Positions 1-8,916 of a stretch of 64,000 bases of DNA are shown here, piece after piece (positions within the stretch are counted from its first letter, which is position 1; every line of letters starts with the position of its first letter). The stretch is from Hymenobacter setariae (lineage in GTDB: Bacteria > Bacteroidota > Bacteroidia > Cytophagales > Hymenobacteraceae). The DNA is taken from positions 1 through 64,000 of the forward strand of contig NZ_VMRJ01000005.1 in the NCBI RefSeq assembly GCF_007713685.1, given 5' to 3'. Made by a program: the position numbers and the translations under genes. The notes beneath the pieces were generated by a model. That model saw only the letters and a list, made by a program, of their open reading frames with translations. It was not told where the DNA came from and did no database searches.

Positions 1-89
1 GTTCACCTCTTCCCATTCCGAACAGAGTCGTTAAGCCCCGGTGCGCCTATGGTACTGCCTTCACCGGTGGGAGAGTCGGTCGCCGCCAA
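1..89 (+). rRNA. rrf: 5S ribosomal RNA, 3' part
   Basis: The first ~89 bases match the interior and 3' end of a bacterial 5S rRNA: CCGAACAGAG followed by GTTAAGCC near the start, then GGTACTGC, and GGGAGAGTCGG leading into CGCCGCC near the end. The 5' ~25 bases lie before the window, so the gene is truncated by the window edge. A strong terminator hairpin follows directly, so this is the last gene of an rRNA operon whose 16S and 23S genes should lie upstream. The exact 3' end (88-90) is uncertain. Confidence 0.93.
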
Positions 90-101
90 CTTTACAACAA
101 C

Positions 102-146
102 GAGCCCCCTGCCCCTGCGCTTTCATCAGCGCTCGGCAGGGGGCTC
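102..146 (+). terminator. rRNA operon terminator
   Basis: A 12-bp GC-rich stem, GAGCCCCCTGCC at 102-113 and its exact complement at 135-146, closes a 21-base loop and is followed by TTGTCATTT. It sits about 12 bases after the 5S gene and should end the rRNA transcript. Confidence 0.85.
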
Positions 147-314
147 TTGTCATTTAATCCTGTCACGAAATGAAATATCCTTTGAGTAGTTGCTCAAGGT
201 TAGTCCAATATTTACTATTGGGTCACTTTCATCATAAATCAAATAGAATAATCCGACTACTTTTAATGTTAAGCTGATAATAGTTGCCAAATAGCGAGGT
301 AGGCTTGATAGTGT

Positions 315-2381
315 ATGCAGTTTCTATATCCAGAATTTTTATGGGGACTACTGGCAGTAGGAGTGCCAATAGTCATTCACTTATTGCAATTACGGCGGCC
401 ACAACGAATCATATTCACAAACACCAGCTTTATCAAAGCGGTGGAATTGACAACTGTACGTCGCCGCCAGTTGCAAGAACTATTAGTATTGCTTGCTAGA
501 GCGCTAGCAACACTGTTTTTAGTACTGCTTTTTTGTCAACCCTTTATACCTGCTGAGGAGCGTGGGAAAGAAGGCAATGGGCAGCTTACTGCAGTATTAG
601 TGGATAATTCGCCAAGTATGCAAGCGCCTTCTACGCAACGAGGGACTTTATTACAGGAGGCTGTAGCAGGAGCTCATTTACTTGGCAAAGCGTACGGAAA
701 TACGGCCCGATTTTTATTGCTTAAGCATCGAGGAGGGAAGCTAGGTAGCGTCGCTTATAAGCAGAAGCTAGAAGAGATTCAGACTGGTACAGGTAATACG
801 TCTTGGGATAATGAGAGCGCTTACTATGGCTTAGGAAATAATGAAAACCAGCCACTGTATATCTTCTCGGACTTTCAGAAAAGTCCAACGGGCCGTGTTA
901 TACTAACTAAGCTACCTACTAATGCTAACGTGGTGTTAGTACCACAGAAAGGCCGTAGCGCTAGCAATATTTATGTCGATAGTGTTTGGTTAGATGATGC
1001 TTTTGTGCGTTCTCGAATCAATCTCGGTTTGCACATTCGCTTGCGGAATGGAGGCTCTGAGCAGGTTGCCGATTGCCCAGTGAAAGTGTTGCTTGGGCAG
1101 CAGCAAGTGGCCGCTTTTCGAGTAAATGTGGCGGCTGGGCAAACCGCTACGAGTGTAGTGCAAGTGCAGCTAGCCGATAATCAATTGGTGCTAGGGCGTG
1201 TTGTGACAGAGGATATGCCAGTCACCTTCGACAACACGTATTATTTCACCTTGCAGCCAGCCACTGCGATTCGCGTATTAGAGATTGGTGCAGTACCTCT
1301 AGCGCAGCAAGCCTATGCAAACGAGCCATTGTTTGCCTATTCATTCATGAAGCCGCAGCAGGTGAATTACGCTAAGCTGCAGCAGGCAAACCTAATACTG
1401 CTAAGTGAACTATCGCAAATGGATGCTGGCTTGCGCCAGGCGCTTGTGCAAGCGACTAAGCGAGGGGGCAGCGTAGTAGTGATACCGACTGGTAAAACGC
1501 TGAATCGCGCATCGTATCATGAATTCTTCCGCGCCCTAGGTCTTGGTGGCGAGCAATGGAATAGTGCGGCAACAAATAATCCGGTGCGGCAAGAAGTAGC
1601 TCTGCCTAATAGAAATACTCCATTTTTTAAGGATGTTTTTGGCGCGCAGCCTAAGCAAGTGGCAATGCCACAGGCGGCACCTGTCTTGAGTTGGGAGCGT
1701 AATGGTACGGATATCTTGCGGCTGCGTGCTGGTGACAGCTACCTTACCGAGTTTGAAAGTGGTAGCGGTAAAGTATTCGTCTTTGCTGCTCCGTTTGACC
1801 CGGCATATTCTGATATTACTGCGCATGCACTGTTAGTACCGGTGCTATACCGCTTGGGTATGCTTAGCTACGATACTAATCAGCAACTAGCTTATCGGGT
1901 AACAGCGCCTAGCGTAGTAGTAGATGTACCTAGAGAGCAGCGTGACCAAGCTGAGGTGAAAGGAGAAACAGCCGTTCGCTTGGTTCGGGACAGTGCTGTA
2001 TTTATACCAGCACAACGTGTGCAAGGTGCGGAGGTAAGATTCAGCATTCCGACTGAAATGACTTCGCCTGGCTTCTACGAGGTACAGCGACAAGGAAAAC
2101 GCGTAGCAACATTGGCCTTCAATGCTGACCGGCATGAATCAGAATTGTCGGCTTATTCGGCGGATGAGTTGCGTGCGTTAATTGGGCCAAACCATCCTAA
2201 TGTCCGTGTGCTGGATAATGGTCAGCCGGAAGCAGTGGCTCGCTACCAAGCTGAGCAGACAGGACAGCCGTTATGGCGCTACTGCCTATTGCTAGCATTA
2301 GCGTGTTTATTTGCTGAGGGAATGCTATTGCGATTTGGCCGGCCCAAGGCAGCGGTGGTGCCGCCTATAGTAGCAGCCTAG
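315..2381 (+). CDS. BatA-domain membrane protein with vWA-like region
   Basis: A 688-residue protein of the Bacteroidota BatA (aerotolerance regulator N-terminal) type. Residues 8-26 and about 57-75 are hydrophobic and form the typical N-terminal two-helix domain with the loop LRRPQRIIFTNTSFI between them. A von Willebrand A-like segment follows, with a partial metal site D97-N-S-P-S-M102. A large periplasmic part comes next and a final membrane helix lies near residues 655-672. In characterised relatives such proteins sit in Bat operons and are thought to organise envelope complexes; a function here is inference only. The ATG at 315 begins the conserved MQFLYPEFLWGL start. No other bat genes (moxR, batB, batD) are adjacent, so this is a stand-alone member. 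The gene is less GC-rich than those after 4 kb. Confidence 0.82.
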   Translation: MQFLYPEFLWGLLAVGVPIVIHLLQLRRPQRIIFTNTSFIKAVELTTVRRRQLQELLVLLARALATLFLVLLFCQPFIPAEERGKEGNGQLTAVLVDNSPSMQAPSTQRGTLLQEAVAGAHLLGKAYGNTARFLLLKHRGGKLGSVAYKQKLEEIQTGTGNTSWDNESAYYGLGNNENQPLYIFSDFQKSPTGRVILTKLPTNANVVLVPQKGRSASNIYVDSVWLDDAFVRSRINLGLHIRLRNGGSEQVADCPVKVLLGQQQVAAFRVNVAAGQTATSVVQVQLADNQLVLGRVVTEDMPVTFDNTYYFTLQPATAIRVLEIGAVPLAQQAYANEPLFAYSFMKPQQVNYAKLQQANLILLSELSQMDAGLRQALVQATKRGGSVVVIPTGKTLNRASYHEFFRALGLGGEQWNSAATNNPVRQEVALPNRNTPFFKDVFGAQPKQVAMPQAAPVLSWERNGTDILRLRAGDSYLTEFESGSGKVFVFAAPFDPAYSDITAHALLVPVLYRLGMLSYDTNQQLAYRVTAPSVVVDVPREQRDQAEVKGETAVRLVRDSAVFIPAQRVQGAEVRFSIPTEMTSPGFYEVQRQGKRVATLAFNADRHESELSAYSADELRALIGPNHPNVRVLDNGQPEAVARYQAEQTGQPLWRYCLLLALACLFAEGMLLRFGRPKAAVVPPIVAA

Positions 2382-2432
2382 ACATTGCAGCGGGTGGCAG
2401 TCGTATCTTGCCGGCTCGATAGCATTTATTGT

Positions 2433-2990
2433 ATGTTGCCTTCTAATGAACCTGCTCGTAGCTCAGTAGCTGCCGTGCGGTCAGGAGCCGTAGGCCGCCT
2501 GGGTTTGCGCTTTGGGCTAGCAGCTGGCTTAGTGTGTGGGTTGTGGTTGTTGTTTTTGCATTTTACTGGCAATGAGCCATTCAGCCCTAAACAAATAATG
2601 GGGTTGTTGGTCGTGCCATTTGCGGCAGCGGCTAGCCAGTGGCTACTACGCCGTGAGGCTGCGCCGGGGCGGCCAGGAGTAGGGCGCTCACTTGCCGTAG
2701 GTGGTTTAACGGTGTTGCTAGCAGCGTTGCTGGCAGCCGGTAGCACCTGGGGCTTAGCTACTGCTTTAGGCGATAAAGCCTTAGCTTATAGTCGTGCTGA
2801 GCTGGTTGAAATAACCCGGGTACAGCAAAAGATACGACCCAAGGAAAAGCGTAATGCGGAGTTTGAAAGAAAGGAGCTTGAACAAGCGGCAGCGCTTTCA
2901 AAGGCAGACTTAGCGCGGGGTACCTTTACTTGGACAGTGCTTCTAGGGATGATGGGAGCAATACCAGCTGGTATATTTCTGCGCAAATAA
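2433..2990 (+). CDS. DUF4199-like membrane protein
   Basis: A 185-residue membrane protein with four hydrophobic segments: about residues 25-45, 53-70, 88-112 and a C-terminal one ending in FLRK. A charged, probably coiled stretch (EITRVQQKIRPKEKRNAEFER) lies before the last helix. Length, topology and this charged segment match DUF4199 proteins, and a clearer DUF4199 gene follows, so the pair probably arose by duplication. The ATG at 2433 is preferred to an upstream in-frame TTG at 2385, because the extra 16 residues look unlike a protein start and would begin only 3 bases after the previous stop. Function is unknown. Confidence 0.68.
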   Translation: MLPSNEPARSSVAAVRSGAVGRLGLRFGLAAGLVCGLWLLFLHFTGNEPFSPKQIMGLLVVPFAAAASQWLLRREAAPGRPGVGRSLAVGGLTVLLAALLAAGSTWGLATALGDKALAYSRAELVEITRVQQKIRPKEKRNAEFERKELEQAAALSKADLARGTFTWTVLLGMMGAIPAGIFLRK

Positions 2991-3032
2991 TTTTGGAGTA
3001 AAAAACTGTATTTCACTCTTAGACCCTGTTGT

Positions 3033-3563
3033 ATGGAAACATCTACTGCTTCTCCTTTGGCTACGCCTACTAGCGTAGGTATGCGCTACGGCCTACTGAT
3101 AGGGCTAGTGAGCATCATTATCTCCTTTCTGCTTAATGTGACGCACTTGGAGCAGTCGCCAGCTAAGTGGCTGTCGCTAGTGGTGCTGGTCGGTGGTATT
3201 ATTCTGGCGCAGAAAGCTTTCCGCCGTGCCAACGGAGAGTTTATGAGCTATGGGCAAGGATTGGGCGTCGGCATGGTGCTCGCCGCTGTTTCCTCGGCAC
3301 TAAGTGCTATTTTTTCATATTTCTACGTCGCATTTATCGACCCTGAAATGCCCGCGCGCATCTTGGAAAAGGGTAGAGCAGACCTAGAAGCTAAGGGTAA
3401 TATGAGCGACGCCCAAATCGACCAAGCTATGCACTGGACGGCTATGTTTGTGCAAGGCCCGGCTTTGGTGATTATTGCCTTAGTAGGAGGGCTGATTATG
3501 GGCTTAATAGTGTCGCTGATAACGGCGGCCATTCTTAAAAATCCAAAACCTGAATTTGAATAA
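3033..3563 (+). CDS. DUF4199 domain membrane protein
   Basis: A 176-residue protein with four predicted membrane helices: about residues 17-36, 46-62, 76-98 and 143-168. The loop between helices 3 and 4 (FIDPEMPARILEKGRADLEAKGNMSDAQIDQA) is typical of DUF4199, a Bacteroidota-specific family of unknown function. In many Bacteroidota this family is encoded immediately before a family 2 glycosyltransferase and related membrane genes, as here: its stop overlaps the start of the next gene by 8 bases, so the two are probably translationally coupled. A role in envelope glycolipid assembly can be inferred only from this neighbourhood. Confidence 0.85.
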   Translation: METSTASPLATPTSVGMRYGLLIGLVSIIISFLLNVTHLEQSPAKWLSLVVLVGGIILAQKAFRRANGEFMSYGQGLGVGMVLAAVSSALSAIFSYFYVAFIDPEMPARILEKGRADLEAKGNMSDAQIDQAMHWTAMFVQGPALVIIALVGGLIMGLIVSLITAAILKNPKPEFE

Positions 3564-4530
3564 GCTGGCTGCTTTCCCGGTGGAGATTTCCATCGTGATT
3601 CCTTTACTGAACGAAGCTGAGTCGCTGCCCGAGCTTACGCGCTGGATAGCACGAGTGCTCACGGCGCGTGGGCTGTCGTATGAAGTTATTTTAATCGACG
3701 ACGGCTCGACGGATGATTCGTGGGCGGTGATAGAAGCGCTGGCTGGCCAGGATATGGCGCTACGAGGCATTCGCTTTAACCGTAATTATGGCAAGTCGGC
3801 GGCGCTGAATGTAGGCTTTGCCGCGGCCCTAGGGCGGGTAGTGTGCACGATGGATGCCGACTTGCAGGACTCGCCCGAGGAATTGCCCGAGCTCTACCGC
3901 ATGATAACAGAGGACCACTATGACTTGGTTAGTGGCTGGAAGCAGAAGCGGTACGACCCATTGTCAAAGACTATTCCAACCAAGCTGTTTAATGCGGCTA
4001 CGCGGGCTATCTCAGGGATTCAGCTACACGACTTCAACTGCGGCCTAAAGGCTTATGACCAACGCGTAGTGAAGGCCATAGAAGTATATGGCGAGATGCA
4101 CCGCTACATTCCTGTAATCGCGAAGTGGAACGGTTTCAAAAAGATAGGTGAGAAGGTAGTACAGCACCAGGAGCGTAAATATGGCGTGACCAAGTTTGGG
4201 CTAGAGCGCTTTATTTTCGGCTTTCTGGACTTAGCCAGTATCACCTTCGTGGGAAAATTCCGGCGGCGGCCGATGCACTTTTTTGGTACGCTGGGTACGC
4301 TGTCATTTTTCATCGGCACCATCTTGACACTGTGGTTGGTGGGCGAAAAATGGTGGCTAGCCATTCATAACCTCAAAGCGCGCAACGTGACGGACCAACC
4401 GTTGTTTTTTCTTGCCTTGGTAGCAGTGATAGTGGGGATGCAGCTCTTTCTAGCGGGCTTCCTAGGTGAGCTGGTGCAGCTAAACGGACCTAAACGCAAT
4501 GACTACCTAGTGCGGGAGACCCTGCGATGA
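3556..4530 (+). CDS. Polyprenyl-phosphate-type family 2 glycosyltransferase
   Basis: A 324-residue GT2 enzyme of the DPM1/GtrB type, expected to transfer a sugar from a nucleotide donor to a lipid-phosphate carrier at the inner membrane. The N-terminal GT-A fold shows the nucleotide-binding DDGST (D48-D49) and the metal-binding D100-A-D102 followed by LQD. Two long hydrophobic helices near residues 233-257 and 278-305 anchor the C-terminus, as in GtrB. The start is probably TTG at 3556, overlapping the preceding stop; GTG at 3580 is an alternative. The next gene starts inside its stop codon (ATGA), so 3033-5663 looks like one operon. The acceptor and sugar cannot be read from the sequence. 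Confidence 0.88.
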   Translation: MNKLAAFPVEISIVIPLLNEAESLPELTRWIARVLTARGLSYEVILIDDGSTDDSWAVIEALAGQDMALRGIRFNRNYGKSAALNVGFAAALGRVVCTMDADLQDSPEELPELYRMITEDHYDLVSGWKQKRYDPLSKTIPTKLFNAATRAISGIQLHDFNCGLKAYDQRVVKAIEVYGEMHRYIPVIAKWNGFKKIGEKVVQHQERKYGVTKFGLERFIFGFLDLASITFVGKFRRRPMHFFGTLGTLSFFIGTILTLWLVGEKWWLAIHNLKARNVTDQPLFFLALVAVIVGMQLFLAGFLGELVQLNGPKRNDYLVRETLR

Positions 4531-5663
4531 AGATTGTAATCATCGGCCCCGCCTATCCACTGAGGGGCGGCCTAGCAACATATAATGAGCGGCTAGCGCG
4601 AGCCTTTCAGGCAGCCGGCGACCAGGTGTGCATCGTCACGTTTTCTTTACAATATCCTGAGTTTCTATTTCCGGGTCAAACGCAGTTCAGTACCGAGCCG
4701 GGGCCTACAGATATTGACATTGAGGTAAGTATTAATTCGGTAAACCCGTTGACTTGGTGGAAGGTAGGCCGTCGGCTGCGGCGCGAGCGGCCCGATATAG
4801 TCATTTTTCGCTTTTGGCTACCCCTTATGGGGCCGGCCCTAGGTACAATAGCGCGGCTGGTGCGCGGTAATAGTCATACGCGCGTGGTCGCGATTACTGA
4901 CAACGTGATTCCGCATGAGAAGCGGCCGGGCGATAGGCCGCTGACGCGCTACTTCTTGAGCGCCTGTGATGGCTTTGTGACGATGAGCCGGAGCGTACTC
5001 ACTGATTTGCAAGGCTTAGGCTATGCTAGTAAGCCCGCACTGTACCGGCCACATCCGCTATACGACAACTTTGGGCCGGCAAAGCCTAAACAGGATGCGC
5101 TAGTGGTGCTAGGGCTATCTGCTCAGTTTAAATACGTGCTCTTTTTCGGCTTTATTCGGGCTTATAAAGGGCTGGATATTTTGCTAGAAGCCATGGCTGA
5201 CCCGCGGGTGGCTGCGCTGCCCGTGAAATTGCTCATAGCGGGAGAATTCTACGAAGATGCGGCTCCTTACGAGGCGCTCATTCAAAAATACAACCTAGAA
5301 AACCGCTTGGTGCGAGCTACCGACTTCATTCCTAATGAGCAGGTGGTTAATTACTTTAGTGCAGCCGATATGGTGGTTCAGCCTTATAAGCATGCTACGC
5401 AGAGTGGTGTGTCGCAGGTGGCGTATCACTTTGGCCGTCCCATGCTGGTGACCGATGTAGGTGGGCTTGCTGAGCTGATACCCGACGGCGTGGTGGGCTA
5501 CGTAGTGCCACCCACAGCCCCAGCTATTGCCGATGCAGTGGTAGACTTTTACGCCAATGACCGTGAAGAAGCCTTTGCGGCTGGCGTGCGGCAAGAAGCG
5601 CGTAAGTTCTCGTGGGAAGTGATGGTGGCCGCGCTAAAAGAGGTAGCGGCTAAGCATCCTTAA
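4527..5663 (+). CDS. GT4-type glycosyltransferase
   Basis: A 378-residue GT-B fold glycosyltransferase of the GT4 class. The N-terminus has the glycine-rich start IIGPAYPLRGGLATYNERLA typical of acceptor-binding domains. The C-terminal half holds the donor-binding region with FFGFIRAYKGLDILLEA and, later, QPYKHATQSGVSQVAYHFG followed by VTDVGGLAELI, in the place of the usual EGFGL motif. It overlaps the GT2 gene by 4 bases (ATGA), so the two enzymes probably act in one glycan or glycolipid pathway. The next gene converges from the opposite strand, with only 2 bases between the two stops and no terminator visible between them. Confidence 0.88.
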   Translation: MKIVIIGPAYPLRGGLATYNERLARAFQAAGDQVCIVTFSLQYPEFLFPGQTQFSTEPGPTDIDIEVSINSVNPLTWWKVGRRLRRERPDIVIFRFWLPLMGPALGTIARLVRGNSHTRVVAITDNVIPHEKRPGDRPLTRYFLSACDGFVTMSRSVLTDLQGLGYASKPALYRPHPLYDNFGPAKPKQDALVVLGLSAQFKYVLFFGFIRAYKGLDILLEAMADPRVAALPVKLLIAGEFYEDAAPYEALIQKYNLENRLVRATDFIPNEQVVNYFSAADMVVQPYKHATQSGVSQVAYHFGRPMLVTDVGGLAELIPDGVVGYVVPPTAPAIADAVVDFYANDREEAFAAGVRQEARKFSWEVMVAALKEVAAKHP

Positions 5664-5665
5664 GC

Positions 5666-6814
5666 TCACGCCAGAACACCAGACGGTTGCACTGGTACAC
5701 TCTCCAGCACAGCTTGAAATACCTTCTCGGCCGGTAGCTCTTCCATGCAGCTCGTGCCTAGGCGGCAGGTGCCCCGATAAAAGCACACGCACTGGCGGTT
5801 GGGCTGCACGATTTGGCCGCGGCCGTAGAGGTCAAATTCGTGCGGGTTGAAAATGTTGTTCATCAAGATGGTCGGCTTGCCGAGGGCGATGCTAATGTGC
5901 ATACCCATTGTGACTTGCGTTACGATGCCGGCCATCTGGTTCATAAGGTTGATGAACTGAGGCAAGGGGAAAGTGCCTAGGTAGGCTGCGCCAGTGGCAG
6001 CTTGCAGCTCTAGGTTGCGTGGGTGCTCGGCTTCGCCACCTAGCAGCACGGGGGCGTAGCCAGCAGCTTGTAGCTCAGTGATGAGCGAAATCCATTTCTC
6101 GGTGCTCCAGAGGCGGGTAGTCCAGCGGTCGCCACAGCCAGTGTTGAGGCCAATGCGCGGGCCGGCTGCGGCTGGTGGTAGGGCGCGCCAGTCATAGCCT
6201 TTGTCCTCGTGCGTGTCAAAAACATACTCCTCGCCCCGGAAATCGAAGCCGCACAATTCGAATATTTCCTGCACGTAGGGTTTGGTATTGCCTAGGCTTA
6301 GCTGGTCGAATACGCCGGTGAGGTACTTGTGGTCGGCTAGGTTGTTGATGGGCCAGGGTATACCGTCGTAGGGGCGTAGGGTGTAGCCAAACTTGGCTTC
6401 GGCCTGCACGTTGAGCAGTAGCGCGCAGGCTTCTTTTTCCTTATCTAGGTTGATGGCGATGTCAAAATGCCGAGCTTGTAGCTGCAAGGCACTAGCGTAG
6501 TCAAGCTTTAAAATCTCTTCGACTTCGCGCTGAGGCAGGATGGCGGGCGTGAGCGTGAGCCAGGTAATGTAGCAGCCCGGATACTCTTGCCGCAGCCGCC
6601 GCAGTAGGGGCGTAGTGCGAATAACATCGCCAATGGCCCCTAGCTTGATGAGCAGAATACGCTTCATAACTGGCTCGTAAACTGGGCAGTCGCCGCACAT
6701 ATAGCCATGCTCCTTATTAGGGCGGCAGGGCAGGTCGCCGCGGTAGAAGCGGCAATCGGGGCGGACGGGGATGTCGTGAAGGAACTCAGGCACGCGGCAA
6801 GAATAAGGTTGCAA
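5666..6814 (-). CDS. GT9 family (heptosyltransferase-like) with cysteine-rich ends
   Basis: A family 9 glycosyltransferase, the family of ADP-heptose:LPS heptosyltransferases. The catalytic core starts at residue 50 with MKRILLIKLGAIGDVIRTTP, the family's signature N-terminus. Later parts include GLNTGCGDRWTTRLW and PVLLGGEAEHP, which form the donor site. Before the core lies an extra 49-residue segment with four cysteines (C21, C30, C40, C43; pattern CRFYRGDLPC...CGDC), and near the C-terminus a second cysteine group (QCVCFYRGTCRLGTSC). Both look like a metal or disulfide cluster not found in E. coli WaaC or WaaF. The start is uncertain: TTG at 6814 or GTG at 6793. The extension is kept because its motif is clearly protein-like. 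Confidence 0.82.
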   Translation of the reverse strand: MQPYSCRVPEFLHDIPVRPDCRFYRGDLPCRPNKEHGYMCGDCPVYEPVMKRILLIKLGAIGDVIRTTPLLRRLRQEYPGCYITWLTLTPAILPQREVEEILKLDYASALQLQARHFDIAINLDKEKEACALLLNVQAEAKFGYTLRPYDGIPWPINNLADHKYLTGVFDQLSLGNTKPYVQEIFELCGFDFRGEEYVFDTHEDKGYDWRALPPAAAGPRIGLNTGCGDRWTTRLWSTEKWISLITELQAAGYAPVLLGGEAEHPRNLELQAATGAAYLGTFPLPQFINLMNQMAGIVTQVTMGMHISIALGKPTILMNNIFNPHEFDLYGRGQIVQPNRQCVCFYRGTCRLGTSCMEELPAEKVFQAVLESVPVQPSGVLA

Positions 6815-6929
6815 GCCTCAAAAATAGTACCCCCAGCCATCGCTCTCGCCAAGGGGAGGGAAATAGCCGGGGGCAGCAGAAGGTTAGCAAGGTGTTTTCG
6901 GAAAGTAGAAAGATGGCTATTAAGAGGCG

Positions 6930-8537
6930 CTACGGAGAAACTAGGGCGGGGGCGGGGCTAGCGGGCGGAGGCAGTGCCGGCTCGGGCAGCGAGGTTACTG
7001 GCAAAGGCGCCGGGCACCCCTTACGTGTCCAATCGCCTTTTTCACGAGGGCACTTGTCGTATTTATTGCTTACTAGGTCACCGTCGCGGTCTTTGCGGCG
7101 GTGGCGGTGTAGCGCCAGCCCTAGGCCCATGTACACATCGGCGCCAGTAGCACTCGTGAGGCCTACCAAGCCGCCTAGGTTGTCGGAGCCGAAGATGAGG
7201 GGACCTAGGCGCAGCATGGCGCCCACTTGCAGCTTGCGGTAGTTATTGGCCAGAATAACAGGCACGGCTACTTCGAGGTGGCTAAACTCGATGCGGGGCG
7301 TGAGTGCCAGCGAGCTGATGCTGCGGCTGCCAATGGTGCGCGCTGGCAGGAGGTTCTGCGTCCAGAGCAAGCCGGCATACACGTGGTTGAGCAAGCGATA
7401 GTCGGCTGTGAGGCGCAGAGTAGCTGGCAAGTAGCTTGTGAAGCGATGGCTTTGCTCGCGTAGTCCCACCAAGCGCTCGATGGTAGGCGTGAGTGTGGCG
7501 AGGTTGGTAAAAGAAATGGTATCGAGCTGCCCAAGCTGCACAGTGCGGTTGTTAGCCAAGGCAGCCTGGCGCACATACTGGTCGTGCTGGTAGCGCACGG
7601 CCCCTAGGTCGGTGAGGGCAAAACTCAGGCGCAGACGGTACTTGTTGCGCGAGTCGTCGGGCAGGTTAGTGCCATCCATGTGGTAGTTGTAGCGCTCGTA
7701 CTCGGGCCGCCATTCGTACGTAATGCCAATATCGGCGCCGTAGCCGCGGCCTAGGCGCTGGCTTCCGTAGAGAGTGCCTACCCCAAAGCCACTTTGCTGG
7801 TAATAGTCATCGCCGGTGTAGGCATAGCTTATGTTGGGGTTGCGCAGCTGAATGCTATCGCGCCCATACACTTGGTAGTCGGTGCCGGTATTGTGCACGT
7901 AGCCTCCGCCAAGCCCTACGAGGTACTTTACGGTAAGCCCGCCCTTGAAAAAGTGCGTGGTATTGGGCGTGAATGTGCGGGCGTAGGTGAAAGCAAACTC
8001 ATGGAAGCTGTTGGCATCCACGTTAAAGCCATCGTCTGTGAGTATACGGTTGCCTAAGCCTAGGCTTTCAGCATCGCTGAGGCCGTGGCGCGCCAGCCGC
8101 GCTAGGTTCTCACTCACTCGGCTAACTTGCACGAAGGCCCGCACCCGGTTGGTGAGCGCAATGGCCGAGTGTGGTCCCACTGCTAGCATGAGTGAGGGTA
8201 GGCGTGCTTCAACGCTCGCGCTCCCAAATTTGGCATCGCCCGTCAGTTGCTCGCTTAGGTATTCGCGTCGAAACTCAAAGCCCTTAGCCCAAGGCCGCTG
8301 GGGCAAGTCGAGCTGCAAATACGTGTTGTAAAAGTTGGCATTTGCCCCACCTAGGTTGAGATAGGCGCGGTGCCGGGAATCCGCAATAGCACTTGGGTTG
8401 GTATAGGCCGCGTTAGTGCCTCCGTAGTTGCTTTGGGCTAGGCCTAGCCAGCCTTGGGCCACCACCGGCTGGCCAGCGAGTAGCCCAAGCAATAGCATCC
8501 CAGCGCAGGCGCCGGGTGAAAAGGTCGCGTAGTTCAT
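6930..8537 (-). CDS. DUF5723-family outer-membrane protein with TSP3-like tail
   Basis: A 535-residue protein with a signal peptide (about residues 1-27, ending in VVAQG). A body rich in alternating aromatic and polar residues follows, typical of an outer-membrane beta barrel. The opening GLAQSNYGGTNAAYTNPSAIADSR is characteristic of DUF5723 proteins of Bacteroidota. Close to the C-terminus is a thrombospondin type 3-like calcium motif, DRDGDLVSNKYDKCP, which in relatives links the barrel to an OmpA peptidoglycan-binding domain. Here the chain ends about 40 residues later in a Pro/Ala-rich tail with no OmpA domain. Function is unknown. Confidence 0.8.
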   Translation of the reverse strand: MNYATFSPGACAGMLLLGLLAGQPVVAQGWLGLAQSNYGGTNAAYTNPSAIADSRHRAYLNLGGANANFYNTYLQLDLPQRPWAKGFEFRREYLSEQLTGDAKFGSASVEARLPSLMLAVGPHSAIALTNRVRAFVQVSRVSENLARLARHGLSDAESLGLGNRILTDDGFNVDANSFHEFAFTYARTFTPNTTHFFKGGLTVKYLVGLGGGYVHNTGTDYQVYGRDSIQLRNPNISYAYTGDDYYQQSGFGVGTLYGSQRLGRGYGADIGITYEWRPEYERYNYHMDGTNLPDDSRNKYRLRLSFALTDLGAVRYQHDQYVRQAALANNRTVQLGQLDTISFTNLATLTPTIERLVGLREQSHRFTSYLPATLRLTADYRLLNHVYAGLLWTQNLLPARTIGSRSISSLALTPRIEFSHLEVAVPVILANNYRKLQVGAMLRLGPLIFGSDNLGGLVGLTSATGADVYMGLGLALHRHRRKDRDGDLVSNKYDKCPREKGDWTRKGCPAPLPVTSLPEPALPPPASPAPALVSP

Positions 8538-8567
8538 CGGTAGCTAGCAGATAAGGCAGACTAGTGG

Positions 8568-8849
8568 CTACCGAGCGAACTGTGAGCGCGGGGGCGTACC
8601 GGTGGGCTGGCGCAGTTGGGCAGTAGCCAGCGACGGTGCCTGGTCTGCTGCTAGGTGCTGGCCGCGCTGCTGGCCAAGCATCGGGTGGCTATTTGTTAGG
8701 GTAGGGGCGCTAGGCGCGTCTAAGCCCAATAGGCCGGCTGGGTCTGGGGCTTGGGCATAAGCAAGCGCCAGCAGCACAAGGCTAATGGTGAAGGCAGCGA
8801 GCCAACGACCAATTGGATAGTCAGCATACGTAGTAAGGTATGTGTTCAT
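8568..8849 (-). CDS. Small hypothetical membrane or secreted protein
   Basis: A 93-residue protein beginning MNTYLTTYADYPIGRW, with one hydrophobic helix (about residues 17-33, AAFTISLVLLALAYAQA) that could be a signal peptide or anchor. A Pro/Gln/Thr-rich tail without recognisable motifs follows. The ATG at 8849 is chosen over one at 8888 because the hydrophobic segment then lies at a normal distance from the start. It is encoded just upstream of the DUF5723 gene on the same strand (30-base gap) and may be cotranscribed with it. No family recognised. Confidence 0.5.
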   Translation of the reverse strand: MNTYLTTYADYPIGRWLAAFTISLVLLALAYAQAPDPAGLLGLDAPSAPTLTNSHPMLGQQRGQHLAADQAPSLATAQLRQPTGTPPRSQFAR

Positions 8850-8916
8850 AGGAAAGCGGAGAAAAGTGGAGGTGGATAACAGCCTCAAAGGTCTTTTCGC
8901 CGCATATACTTAACAA

